This document shows positions 31,864 through 39,728 of a stretch of 64,000 bases of DNA, one piece after another. Made by a program: the position numbers and the translations under genes. The notes below the pieces were generated by a model. It saw only the letters and a program-made list of their open reading frames with translations. It made no database searches and was not told the DNA's origin. Positions within the stretch are counted from its first letter, which is position 1. Every line of letters starts with the position of its first letter. Origin of the DNA: Pandoraea anapnoica (GTDB lineage: Bacteria; Pseudomonadota; Gammaproteobacteria; Burkholderiales; Burkholderiaceae); NCBI RefSeq assembly GCF_902459765.1, contig NZ_CABPSP010000008.1, positions 1-64,000 on the forward strand, written 5' to 3'.

Positions 31864-33465
31864 TCACAGAAGACGCGACACCGCGCGCCCCAGCGCAGGC
31901 TCGCCGTCGATGAGCCGTTGCAGGGTCGCGTCGAGTTCATCGGGCTCGTAAAGATAATTCACCATCATTCCGCACGACTGCTTCGCGCCCTTCTTAGAGA
32001 GGTCAGCATGCCAGTTGATACGCTCCACGCGCGCGCCATTGCCGAGATGGAACCGCGCAACGGGGTCTCGCGGCTGTCCGCGCACGGTCTCGCGAGCAAG
32101 GTAGTGCGCCGCCAGCGCTTCGCCCAACGTGCGCTGCAACGCCTGCCCGCTCTTGCGATCGGGGGACGCCTGCAACCACGCCACCATCTGCGCCCCCGAC
32201 GCTTGCGCCGCCAGCGACGGCTCCTGCGCAAGCAACTTCACACGCTTCGGCCCGAGGGCCGCGACAAGCGCTTGCGCCGACAGTTGCCGCAGCCAGTCGT
32301 TGAAGCCGGGAATCGGCGAGAGCGTTGCGAAGTTGCGCAGCTTCGGGAAGTCGACGTGCAACTCGTCGATCACACGCTTGAGCAGGAAGTTACCGAAACT
32401 CACGCCGCGCAGGCCCGGCTGCGTGTTCGAGATCGAGTAGAAGATCGCCCATCGCACGCGCCGCAGGTCTTCGAGCGGCGCTTTTTCGTCGAGCAGCGAA
32501 TGAACGTCGGCCGCCATCTCCGGCACGAACGCCACCTCGACGAAGATCAACGGTTCGCGCGACATACGGGGATGGAAGAACGCGTAGCAGCGGCGGTCGG
32601 AATCGAGCCGGTTGCGCAAATCGGCCCACGACGAAATCTCGTGCACGGCCTCGTAGCGCATGAGCTTTTCGAGCAGCGACGCAGGCGAATCCCACGTGAT
32701 CGGATGCAGTTCCAGCAGACCGACGTCGAACCAGGTCGAGAACAGGCTGCCCAGATCCTCTTCTAGCGCCGCCAGTCCGGGCAACACTGCGCGATGACGC
32801 AGCATGTCGGCGCGCCAGTTGACGAGGAACGGCAGACCGTCCGGCAGCGCGTTAAAGCGCTTGAGGAACCGCACGCGCGCGCTCCCCAACGCCCCGGCGA
32901 GACCGGTCGCCGTGCTGGTGGCGCGACGGCCGTCCTTCGCTGCATCCTTCGCCGCGTCTTTACTTGCGTCCTTGCCACTGTCCTTGATCGTGCCCTTGCC
33001 GTCGCTCCCAACTTCGCCATCGCTCGCGCAGATGTCAGCCACGACGGTGAGCAACGCCAGTTGCTCTTCGGCAGACGCCGTGCCATAGCGCGCCATGAAC
33101 TCGCGCGCAGCTTCGTTGGCGGAAGAATCCGTCAGACGCGCTGAAAAGCACTGCGCCAGCTGTCGGCGCAACGCGTTCTCCGCCCGCGCCGACAGCGGTG
33201 CGGCGACGATCTTGCCGTCGCCCTTGCCGTCCTTGCCGTCTTTCGGTGCACCGCCCTGCCCGCCCGATTTGCCGCGTCCGAACCACTGCCCGAGCCGCTC
33301 CCCGAGCGTCGGCCTGGGCGACGGCACCGGCGCGCTCACGTCCGGCGCGCTCTCCGACGCACCGCGACCGGGTCCGGATGACGAGGGCGACGAAGACGCC
33401 GCCGCCATTGACGAATTCAGCGCTACAGGCACAGACATTGCGGACATGATCGGCTCATCCTTCAT
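31864..33465 (-). CDS. matA: Malonyl-CoA decarboxylase
   Basis: A 533-residue enzyme converting malonyl-CoA to acetyl-CoA and CO2. The core matches the MCD family: LHPITWDSPASLLEKLMRYE, the GNAT-like RRCYAFFHPRMSREPLIFVE and RWAIFYSISNTQPGLRGV, then LATLSPIPGF-type sequence (FATLSPIPGFNDWLRQ). HLGNGARVERINWHADLSKK and the C-terminal MVNYLYEPDELD complete it. The N-terminal 90 residues are disordered Ser/Pro/Gly/Lys-rich. A Lys/Asp repeat tract (KDASKDAAKDAAKDG, about residues 165-180) interrupts the helical domain. ATG 33465 has a GAGAGGAAA ribosome site. Its stop overlaps the possible GTG start of the next gene. Confidence 0.93.
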   Translation of the reverse strand: MKDEPIMSAMSVPVALNSSMAAASSSPSSSGPGRGASESAPDVSAPVPSPRPTLGERLGQWFGRGKSGGQGGAPKDGKDGKGDGKIVAAPLSARAENALRRQLAQCFSARLTDSSANEAAREFMARYGTASAEEQLALLTVVADICASDGEVGSDGKGTIKDSGKDASKDAAKDAAKDGRRATSTATGLAGALGSARVRFLKRFNALPDGLPFLVNWRADMLRHRAVLPGLAALEEDLGSLFSTWFDVGLLELHPITWDSPASLLEKLMRYEAVHEISSWADLRNRLDSDRRCYAFFHPRMSREPLIFVEVAFVPEMAADVHSLLDEKAPLEDLRRVRWAIFYSISNTQPGLRGVSFGNFLLKRVIDELHVDFPKLRNFATLSPIPGFNDWLRQLSAQALVAALGPKRVKLLAQEPSLAAQASGAQMVAWLQASPDRKSGQALQRTLGEALAAHYLARETVRGQPRDPVARFHLGNGARVERINWHADLSKKGAKQSCGMMVNYLYEPDELDATLQRLIDGEPALGRAVSRLL

Positions 33466-33523
33466 AGTTTCCTCTCAAGGCACGGGGCTCGGTTCGGCTG
33501 CCGCCATCTCACGTGATCTCACG

Positions 33524-34867
33524 TCATCCCATCAGCCGGTCCGGCAGCCACAACGACAGACCGGGCATCAGACAAATGAGCACGACAGCCACCACCATCA
33601 ACACGACGAAAGGCATCACACCCCAGACGATGTCGCGCAATGCGATATCGGGCGCGGTGTTCTTGATCACAAAGATGTTGAGTCCGACTGGCGGGTGAAT
33701 CAATCCCAGTTCCATGACAATCGTCATGACCACCCCGAACCACACCAGATCGAACCCGGCCGCGCGCAGCGGCGGCAGAATGATCGGCGCGGTCATCAGG
33801 ATGATGCTCACCGGCGGCAGAAAGAAGCCCAGCACGACCACCATCAAGAGAATGGCGGCGAGCAGCACCCAGCGCGACAGTTGCAGCCCCACGATCCATT
33901 GCGCGGCCGACTGGCTGATGTGCAGATAGCTCATCACATACGAGTAAAGCAGCGACATGCCGATGATGAACATGAGCATGGTCGACTCGCGCAACGTCCC
34001 TGTGAGAATCGGCGCGAGTTGACGCGGCTTCCACATCCGGTAGATCACGGCGATGAGCGCGAGCGCCAGCAGCCCGCCCAGCCCGGCCGTCTCCGACGGC
34101 GTTGCGTACCCGCCGTAGAGCGCCGCCATCACACCGATGAGCAGCGTGACGAACGGCAGCACGCGCGGGAGCAGCGCCAGCTTCTCGCGCATCGTGGCCG
34201 GTGGCTCGCTTGGGAACGGCGACGGCGTGCCGTCGCGCGCCAGCGCCAACTGCGCGTTCGCGTATTCCTTGCGATAACGCCAGGCCGCGTAGCACGAGAA
34301 CAGCCCCACGAGCAGCAGCGCCGGCACGATGCCCGCGAGGAACAGACGTCCCAGCGACTGCTCGGCGGCCACAGCATAGAGAATCATCGTGATCGACGGC
34401 GGCAGCAGGATACCCAGCGTACCGCCCGCCGCGATGATGCCCGCCGCAAACCCCGGCGAGTAACCGCGCTGACGCATCTCCGGAATCCCGGCGCTGCCGA
34501 TGGCGGAACACGTCGCGGGACTCGACCCTGCCATGGCGGCAAACAACCCGCAGGCGAAGACGTTGGCGATGCCGAGCCCGCCCGGAATACGTCGCATCCA
34601 CGCGTGCAGCGCAAGGTAGAGATCCTGACCCGCGCGCGACTTGCCGATGGCCGCGCCCTTCAGGATGAACAACGGAATCGACAGCAGCGTGATGCTCGCC
34701 ATCTCCTCGTAGACGTTCTGCGTCACCGTGTCGAGCGACGACGCTGGCATGAAGCCGAACATGAACGCCACTGCGACAGCCCCCAGCGCGAACGCGATGG
34801 GCATCCCCGAAAACATGACGACGAGCGTTGCGCCGCCGTAGAGCAATCCGATCGTGAGCTCGCTCAT
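33524..34867 (-). CDS. matM: TRAP transporter large permease (DctM type), probable malonate uptake
   Basis: A 447-residue, 12-13-segment inner-membrane protein, the ion-coupled channel subunit of a tripartite ATP-independent periplasmic transporter. FACGLFAAMAGSSPATCSAIG, the IIAAGGTLGILLPPSITMIL signature and MELGLIHPPVGLNIFVIKN are characteristic. The start overlaps the small permease stop by four bases (TCAT in plus orientation). Malonate as substrate is inferred from the downstream matA and matB and from the matPQMAB arrangement known in Sinorhizobium. Confidence 0.88.
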   Translation of the reverse strand: MSELTIGLLYGGATLVVMFSGMPIAFALGAVAVAFMFGFMPASSLDTVTQNVYEEMASITLLSIPLFILKGAAIGKSRAGQDLYLALHAWMRRIPGGLGIANVFACGLFAAMAGSSPATCSAIGSAGIPEMRQRGYSPGFAAGIIAAGGTLGILLPPSITMILYAVAAEQSLGRLFLAGIVPALLLVGLFSCYAAWRYRKEYANAQLALARDGTPSPFPSEPPATMREKLALLPRVLPFVTLLIGVMAALYGGYATPSETAGLGGLLALALIAVIYRMWKPRQLAPILTGTLRESTMLMFIIGMSLLYSYVMSYLHISQSAAQWIVGLQLSRWVLLAAILLMVVVLGFFLPPVSIILMTAPIILPPLRAAGFDLVWFGVVMTIVMELGLIHPPVGLNIFVIKNTAPDIALRDIVWGVMPFVVLMVVAVVLICLMPGLSLWLPDRLMG

Positions 34868-35433
34868 GCGCGCCCTCCCGTGACGTGCTGCGTGGTGCCT
34901 CTCATCTCACACGCCCCGATGGCCACTTGCAGCAACAACTGGACGGTGAGCAACGTCATGCCGAATGCCATCAGGCCGTAAGGAATCGCCAGCGGCGGCC
35001 CCCATGTCGAACTGCTGGTCTGACCGTCGACATAGGCTTCCCAGAAGAGCGTCCATGACTTCCACGCGAAGAACGTGCAGAACAGGAACGTCAGAATGTC
35101 GACGAACCAACGTCGCACGCGATTCACGCGCGGGGAAAGCAGTGTCGTGATCGCTTCGATGCCGATGTGCCCGCGCAGATGCTGCACGTGCGCGGCCGAC
35201 ACGAAGGTCGCGCCGACCAGCAGGAACACGGCGGCCTCGTCCTGCCAGTCGGTCGCGAGTTTGAGTACGTGCCGCGCGAACACGCTGTAGCTGAGCACCA
35301 GCGCGGCCCCCACGAGCGCGAACATGCACACGACCATGAGCAGGCGGCTCACGCCCTGCAAGAGGGCGTCGAGCCGTCGCAACGCACGCGAACGGGCGAC
35401 TGCCGGCTCCGCGCTCGCGACGGCCCCGCTCAT
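34864..35433 (-). CDS. matQ: TRAP transporter small permease (DctQ type)
   Basis: A 189-residue four-segment membrane protein of the DctQ family. Hydrophobic segments include LMVVCMFALVGAALVLSYSV and ILTFLFCTFFAWKSWTLFW; the family motif around DWQDEAAVFLLVGATFVSAA and HLRGHIGIEAITTLL is clear. ATG 35433 is chosen: it has an AGAAGG ribosome site and overlaps the binding-protein stop as ATGA. The frame is open to 35529, but that extension is non-family sequence. Both ends overlap neighbours by four bases, so the three TRAP genes are tightly coupled. Confidence 0.88.
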   Translation of the reverse strand: MSGAVASAEPAVARSRALRRLDALLQGVSRLLMVVCMFALVGAALVLSYSVFARHVLKLATDWQDEAAVFLLVGATFVSAAHVQHLRGHIGIEAITTLLSPRVNRVRRWFVDILTFLFCTFFAWKSWTLFWEAYVDGQTSSSTWGPPLAIPYGLMAFGMTLLTVQLLLQVAIGACEMRGTTQHVTGGRA

Positions 35434-36476
35434 GCAGGCACCTTCTCGGCCAGCGCGAGCAGCTTCGCGCACGTATCCGACTTGCTCGCGTAATCCTTCC
35501 ACGCGGTGCGCCGGGCAATGTCGCGCCACTTCGTCACGGTCGCCTCGTCGAGGTCGTAGACCTTCGCACCGGCCTTCGTGTAGACGCTCGCGATCTGCGC
35601 ATCGTCGGCCTTCGCCGCTTCCGTGCCGAACGCTTCCAGATCGGCCCCGACTTGCAGAATGACCTGCTGCTGATCGCGGGGTAGCTTGTCGAAGACCTGC
35701 TTCGACATGAGCAGTGGTTCCAGCATGAACCAGTACGACTTGTTGCGGCCGGTAGTCAGATGCTTCGAGACTTCTTCGAGACGGAACGACATCAGGCTGG
35801 TGGAGGACGTCATCGCCGCATCCATCGCGCCGGTCTGCATGGCCGCGTACAGCTCGTTCGACGGCAGCGAGATGACCGCAGCCCCCGCTTCCTTGAGCAT
35901 CATGTCCATCTCGCGGCTACCGCCGCGCACCTTCAGGCCCTTTGCGTCCTCAGGTGCGACAAGCGGCTTGGACCGGCTGGCCACACCCCCGGCCTGCCAG
36001 ACCCAACTCACGATCACAATGTCCTTCGCGGCGAGCACATCGGTCAGCACCTTGCCGATCTCGCCGTTGCGCCAGGCGTTGCCCTGCGCATATGAAGTCA
36101 CAAGACCCGGCATCAATCCAATGTTCAGTTCCCTGACTTCGCCGCCCGCGTACGGCAGCGGATAGAGCGAGAGGTCGAGCGCCCCGCGACGCAACGCCGA
36201 GAACTGTGCGTTGGTCTTCATGAGCGAGCTGCCCGGATAGACCTGGAACTTCAGTGCGCCGTTGGTCCGCTTTTCGACTTCCTGAGCGAACTTGCGGCAC
36301 AAACGGTCGCGAAAATCGCCTTCGGTCAGCGTGCCGCCGGGGAATTGATGGGAAATCTTGAGTGGGCCGGTTTGCGCGAATGCGCCGCCCCAAGGGCTGG
36401 CCAGACCACCGGTGACCAGCGCCGATGCGGCGCCGAGCATGAGTTGCCGCCGCAGCGGGGAAGGTGTTGTCTCCAT
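35430..36476 (-). CDS. matP: TRAP transporter periplasmic substrate-binding protein (DctP type)
   Basis: A 348-residue exported binding protein. Residues 1-33 form a signal with arginines (RRQLMLGAASALVTGGLA). The mature part has the DctP pattern: KISHQFPGGTLTEGDFRDRL, KFQVYPGSSLMKTNAQFSAL, GLKVRGGSREMDMMLKEAGA, and NELYAAMQTGAMDAAMTS, which contributes the carboxylate-binding region. ATG 36476 follows a CAGGAGAC site. It is the first gene of the operon, whose promoter lies in the gap shared with matR. Substrate is inferred from context. Confidence 0.88.
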   Translation of the reverse strand: METTPSPLRRQLMLGAASALVTGGLASPWGGAFAQTGPLKISHQFPGGTLTEGDFRDRLCRKFAQEVEKRTNGALKFQVYPGSSLMKTNAQFSALRRGALDLSLYPLPYAGGEVRELNIGLMPGLVTSYAQGNAWRNGEIGKVLTDVLAAKDIVIVSWVWQAGGVASRSKPLVAPEDAKGLKVRGGSREMDMMLKEAGAAVISLPSNELYAAMQTGAMDAAMTSSTSLMSFRLEEVSKHLTTGRNKSYWFMLEPLLMSKQVFDKLPRDQQQVILQVGADLEAFGTEAAKADDAQIASVYTKAGAKVYDLDEATVTKWRDIARRTAWKDYASKSDTCAKLLALAEKVPA

Positions 36477-36827
36477 GGCGTCTCCTGTCACTTTTGTCAG
36501 CGATGAACCTGCGAAGTCCGGTGCGTGACATCGCCCGAAGCCCGCTTCGCCAACCGCCGAAGACGGACGCCGGGTGCACCACCGGAAACGCCGGCACTGC
36601 ATGTACGGATGACTGCTTTGTTTTTGAAGTTTCGAGTGCGCGAGTTGCCGCTCTCGGAATGAAATCGTATAGTTAAACCGTAACGGTGTATACAAATTGG
36701 CCGGTTAAAAAATACACTTTTGGCGTTTACCCCGATCTTCAACGGGGAATGCACGCGTTACTTTGGCAGCCATGAACCCCATCCGACCCCCGATCACGGG
36801 ATCGAAACCCGACCGAGCGAGAGCGTC
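36477..36827. other. Divergent promoter region between matP and matR
   Basis: About 350 bases with an A/T-rich centre at roughly 36610-36725, distinctly less GC-rich than its surroundings, as expected of a control region. It holds the TGTATACA operator candidate at 36685-36697 and a wider GTGTAT...ATACAC pair (36686-36691 and 36712-36717). Open frames reaching into it from both genes (to 36695 and 36720) are upstream extensions without family similarity. No RNA gene is seen. Confidence 0.5.
36685..36697. promoter_or_regulatory. Candidate GntR/FCD operator (TGTATACA)
   Basis: The perfect palindrome TGTATACA (36687-36694) lies in GGTGTATACAAAT, between the divergent matR and matP genes. FCD-type GntR regulators, including MatR of rhizobial malonate operons, are reported to use TTGTATACAA-like sites. 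Binding by the adjacent regulator is inference. Confidence 0.5.
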
Positions 36828-37499
36828 ATGACCGTAAAACCGAAGCGATCGGAAGCGCTGCGACAGGCCATCGAGGAAAAGATTGCCGTGGGCGAGTACC
36901 CGCCCGGCATGCGACTGGACGAGGTCGAACTGGCCACTGCGTTCGGTGTGTCGCGCACACCGTTGCGTGAAGCACTGATTCAGTTGGCGTCGTCAGGGGT
37001 GATCGAGATCCGGCCGCGCCGGGGCGCGGTCGTCGCGCAAATCGACCCGCAGCGGCTGTGCGAGATGTTCGAGGTGATGGCGGAGCTGGAGTCGATGTGC
37101 GGACGGCTGGCGGCGCGCCGCATTACAGAAGATGAACTGGCCGAGCTACGGCAGACGCACGAAGCCAGCCGGGCGGCGGCCGAGGCGCGCGACATCGACA
37201 CGTATTACGAAGTCAACGCGCACTTCCACGCGCTCATCTATCAGGCGAGTCACAACGCCTATCTTCAGGAGACGGCGCTGCAACTACACCGGCGTTTGCG
37301 TGTGTACCGCCGGTTGCAACTACGCGTGCGCGACCGGCCGCATCAGTCGTTCTCGGAACACGACGCCGTTTTTCGTGCCATCGAGGCAGGCGACGCGGAC
37401 GCTGCATCGGAGCATCTGCGCGGCCACGTCACGGTGCAGGGAGAGCGCTTTGCGGATCTGATGGCGTCGTTGCATGCGCTCTCGCGCAAGGCGGGCTGA
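36828..37499 (+). CDS. matR: GntR-family (FCD) regulator, probable malonate repressor
   Basis: A 223-residue regulator. The N-terminal winged helix (about 5-70: MRLDEVELATAFGVSRTPLR, LIQLASSGVIEIRPRRGAVV) is followed by an all-helical FCD effector domain. That domain carries metal-ligand residues in the usual spacing (FEVMAELESMCGRLAARR, NAHFHALIYQASHN, FSEHDAVFRAIEAGD). It is divergent from the TRAP and malonyl-CoA genes, so it probably controls them with malonate or a derivative as effector. ATG 36828 matches the family start, although the frame is open from 36720. Its stop region contains an 11-base tandem duplication. Confidence 0.85.
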   Translation: MTVKPKRSEALRQAIEEKIAVGEYPPGMRLDEVELATAFGVSRTPLREALIQLASSGVIEIRPRRGAVVAQIDPQRLCEMFEVMAELESMCGRLAARRITEDELAELRQTHEASRAAAEARDIDTYYEVNAHFHALIYQASHNAYLQETALQLHRRLRVYRRLQLRVRDRPHQSFSEHDAVFRAIEAGDADAASEHLRGHVTVQGERFADLMASLHALSRKAG

Positions 37500-37507
37500 G
37501 GGCGGGC

Positions 37508-37526
37508 TGAGGGCATTATGCCCTCA
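37508..37526. terminator. Hairpin between convergent matR and lgt
   Basis: The perfect palindrome TGAGGGCA-TTA-TGCCCTCA fills the 24-base gap between matR and lgt and includes the lgt stop codon. No T tract follows; it may act as a minimal bidirectional terminator. Confidence 0.45.
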
Positions 37527-38414
37527 CGCCGCCGACGTCACCTGCGCGCGTCGATATGACCACACCAGCATGATCACGCCGGCGACGATCATCGGCAGCG
37601 ACAGCCACTGGCCCATCGACAGACCGAACGACAGCAAGCCGAGGAAAGCATCCGGTTCGCGCGTGAATTCGGCGAGGAAGCGGAACAGGCCATAGCCGAC
37701 GAGGAACATGCCCGACACAGCGCCCACCGGACGCGCACGACGCGCGAAGAACCACAGCAGCAGGAACAGCGCCACGCCTTCGAGCGCGAATTCGAACAAC
37801 TGCGACGGGTAACGCGGCAGCCCGTGAAACTGCGCGAACACCATCGCCAGCGCGTGATCGGCCATCGCCTGCGGATGCGCGAACATCCACTGCGCATCTT
37901 CCGCGGCCGCTTGCGGGAACAGCATCGCGAAGCGCGAATCGGGCGACGTCACACGGCCCCACAACTCGCCGTTGATGAAGTTGCCCAGACGCCCGGCGGC
38001 CAGCCCCAACGGGATCATCGGGGCGATGAGATCGGTGCCTTCGAGCAGCGAGTGCCCGCGACGGCGCGTGAACAGCCACATTGCCACCAGCACCCCGAGA
38101 AAGCCCCCGTGGAATGACATACCGCCTTCCCACACCTTGAAGATGTCGAGCGGATTGGCCAGATAGAACGACAGCTTGTAGAAGATCACATAGCCCAGAC
38201 GTCCACCGAAAATCACACCGAGCACGCCGTAAAACAGCATGTCGTCGAGATCCTGCGCCTTCCAGCCTTGCGCCGCGATGGACGGCTGGCGCACGCGCAA
38301 GCGTCCTACCAGCAGGAAAAGAATGAAGCCGACCAGATACATCAGGCCGTACCAGCGGATAGCGAGCGGGCCGAGATGAATCGCGACCGGGTCGAATTGA
38401 GGATGAATCAGCAT
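37524..38414 (-). CDS. lgt: Prolipoprotein diacylglyceryl transferase
   Basis: A 296-residue inner-membrane enzyme that moves diacylglycerol from phosphatidylglycerol to the lipobox cysteine of prelipoproteins. The signature [20 protein letters not shown] carries the essential Arg and Asn, and the N-terminal [17 protein letters not shown] is typical. The H-G-G region [20 protein letters not shown] and seven hydrophobic segments are present. It starts at ATG 38414. It lies between the LysR gene (same strand, upstream) and convergent matR. Confidence 0.95.
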   Translation of the reverse strand: MLIHPQFDPVAIHLGPLAIRWYGLMYLVGFILFLLVGRLRVRQPSIAAQGWKAQDLDDMLFYGVLGVIFGGRLGYVIFYKLSFYLANPLDIFKVWEGGMSFHGGFLGVLVAMWLFTRRRGHSLLEGTDLIAPMIPLGLAAGRLGNFINGELWGRVTSPDSRFAMLFPQAAAEDAQWMFAHPQAMADHALAMVFAQFHGLPRYPSQLFEFALEGVALFLLLWFFARRARPVGAVSGMFLVGYGLFRFLAEFTREPDAFLGLLSFGLSMGQWLSLPMIVAGVIMLVWSYRRAQVTSAA

Positions 38415-38652
38415 GGATCAGAAGAATCGATTCGTGAACAAAAGTTCCGCCAGGGGACGCGGGGACTGCCTTCGCAAAGCGGCTGCCGTCTCCTCCGTCT
38501 CCTTGTTAGCAGCATGCGCTGTGCCGGTCGATGAAACGGCCCACCGGCACGCCACGGGATGGGCTGCACGATACCACGAGCATACGGCAGCGCGACATGT
38601 GCACGCGCTTGCACCTGCCACTTCCACGGTCCGGACACCCCGGAAGATCGGC

Positions 38653-39615
38653 TCAGCTGGAGAGCGTCGCACCCGGCGGGGTATGCGCCACGCCGCGCGC
38701 CGTCTCTAGAAACCCTTCGAGCACCGGCGTAACTTCGGCCGTGCGCCATAGCAGTCCGGTCTCGATCAGCGCGCTCGTCTCGCGCAGCGCCCGGTAGATC
38801 ACCCCCGTGCGTCGCAAGTGGCAAAGCGATTGCGGCACCAGCGCCACGCCCATGCCCGCCGATACCAGACTGACAATCGTCTGCATCTGAATCGCCTCCT
38901 GTCCCACGCGGGGTGTGAGGCCGAGCGCCGCGTAGCATCCCATGATGATGTCGTAGAACGCCGGGGCCACGCGGCGGGGAAAGATGACGAGCGGCTCATC
39001 GGCGAAATCCGCCAGGCTCACCGGCGCACCGGGCTGGCCGTCGCTGCCCGCCGCTGACGCATCGTCCGCATTGCCTGCATCGCTGTGGCGTCCAGCAGGC
39101 AACGCAAGCATTAGCGGCTCCCGCACGATAGGCAGATAAGACAGTTCGTTGGCGTAGCGCGCAGGCACCGGCGGAATGAAGAGACCGGCGTCGATACGCC
39201 CGTCCATCAGCGCCTCGACCTGCACGTCGCTGGTCGCTTCGAGCAGTTGCAGCCGTACGCGCGGATAGCGTTCGCCGAACTCGCGTAACAGCGGGGGCAG
39301 GATGCCGTAGTCCGCCGTCGAGACGAAACCCAGCGAGAGCGTGCCGACCTCGCCGTGCGCGAGTCCTTGCGCGAGGGCGGGCAGCGCGTCGGCATCGGCC
39401 AGAATGCGGCGCACTTCGGGCAGCAGTTGCCGCCCCACGGCCGTCAGCTCGACGGAGCGGTTCGTGCGCACGAACAAGGGTGCGCCCAGCGACACCTCCA
39501 GCGCCCGGATTTGCTGCGAGAGCGGTGGCTGGGTCATCGAGAGCCGCTGTGCGGCGCGGCCGAAATGCCGTTCTTCGGCCACGGCGACGAAGTATCGAAA
39601 CTGACGCAGGTCCAT
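38653..39615 (-). CDS. LysR-family transcriptional regulator
   Basis: A 320-residue regulator. The N-terminal helix-turn-helix (MDLRQFRYFVAVAEERHFGR, AAQRLSMTQPPLSQQIRALE) is followed by a periplasmic-binding-protein-like effector domain (GTLSLGFVSTADYGILPPLL onward). An inserted Asp/Ala/Gly-rich loop (SDAGNADDASAAGSDGQPGA, about residues 178-197) is unusual. It is divergent from ilvD with a palindrome between, so control of ilvD is plausible but unproven. About 240 bases without a gene separate it from lgt. Confidence 0.85.
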   Translation of the reverse strand: MDLRQFRYFVAVAEERHFGRAAQRLSMTQPPLSQQIRALEVSLGAPLFVRTNRSVELTAVGRQLLPEVRRILADADALPALAQGLAHGEVGTLSLGFVSTADYGILPPLLREFGERYPRVRLQLLEATSDVQVEALMDGRIDAGLFIPPVPARYANELSYLPIVREPLMLALPAGRHSDAGNADDASAAGSDGQPGAPVSLADFADEPLVIFPRRVAPAFYDIIMGCYAALGLTPRVGQEAIQMQTIVSLVSAGMGVALVPQSLCHLRRTGVIYRALRETSALIETGLLWRTAEVTPVLEGFLETARGVAHTPPGATLSS

Positions 39616-39625
39616 GATATGTTTT

Positions 39626-39644
39626 TCGACTCAATCCGAGTCAA
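39626..39644. promoter_or_regulatory. Candidate LysR operator between the LysR gene and ilvD
   Basis: The inverted repeat GACTC-AATCC-GAGTC (39628-39642) contains a T-N11-A pattern (T39631 to A39643). It lies 10-30 bases before the LysR start, in the 113-base gap to the divergent ilvD. Such palindromes are typical LysR-family autoregulatory sites. Confidence 0.45.
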
Positions 39645-39728
39645 ATAATATATTTGACAAGCATTCAAGGAAAGACGAATCTTGACGTCCTCCCCATAAG
39701 ACAAGCTGTAGTTTCACGGAAGACGACC

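Noticed and set aside
33095-34981. 628-codon open frame opposite matA and the TRAP permeases
   Set aside because: Extremely Arg/His/Gln-rich product characteristic of antisense frames; overlaps three convincing genes.
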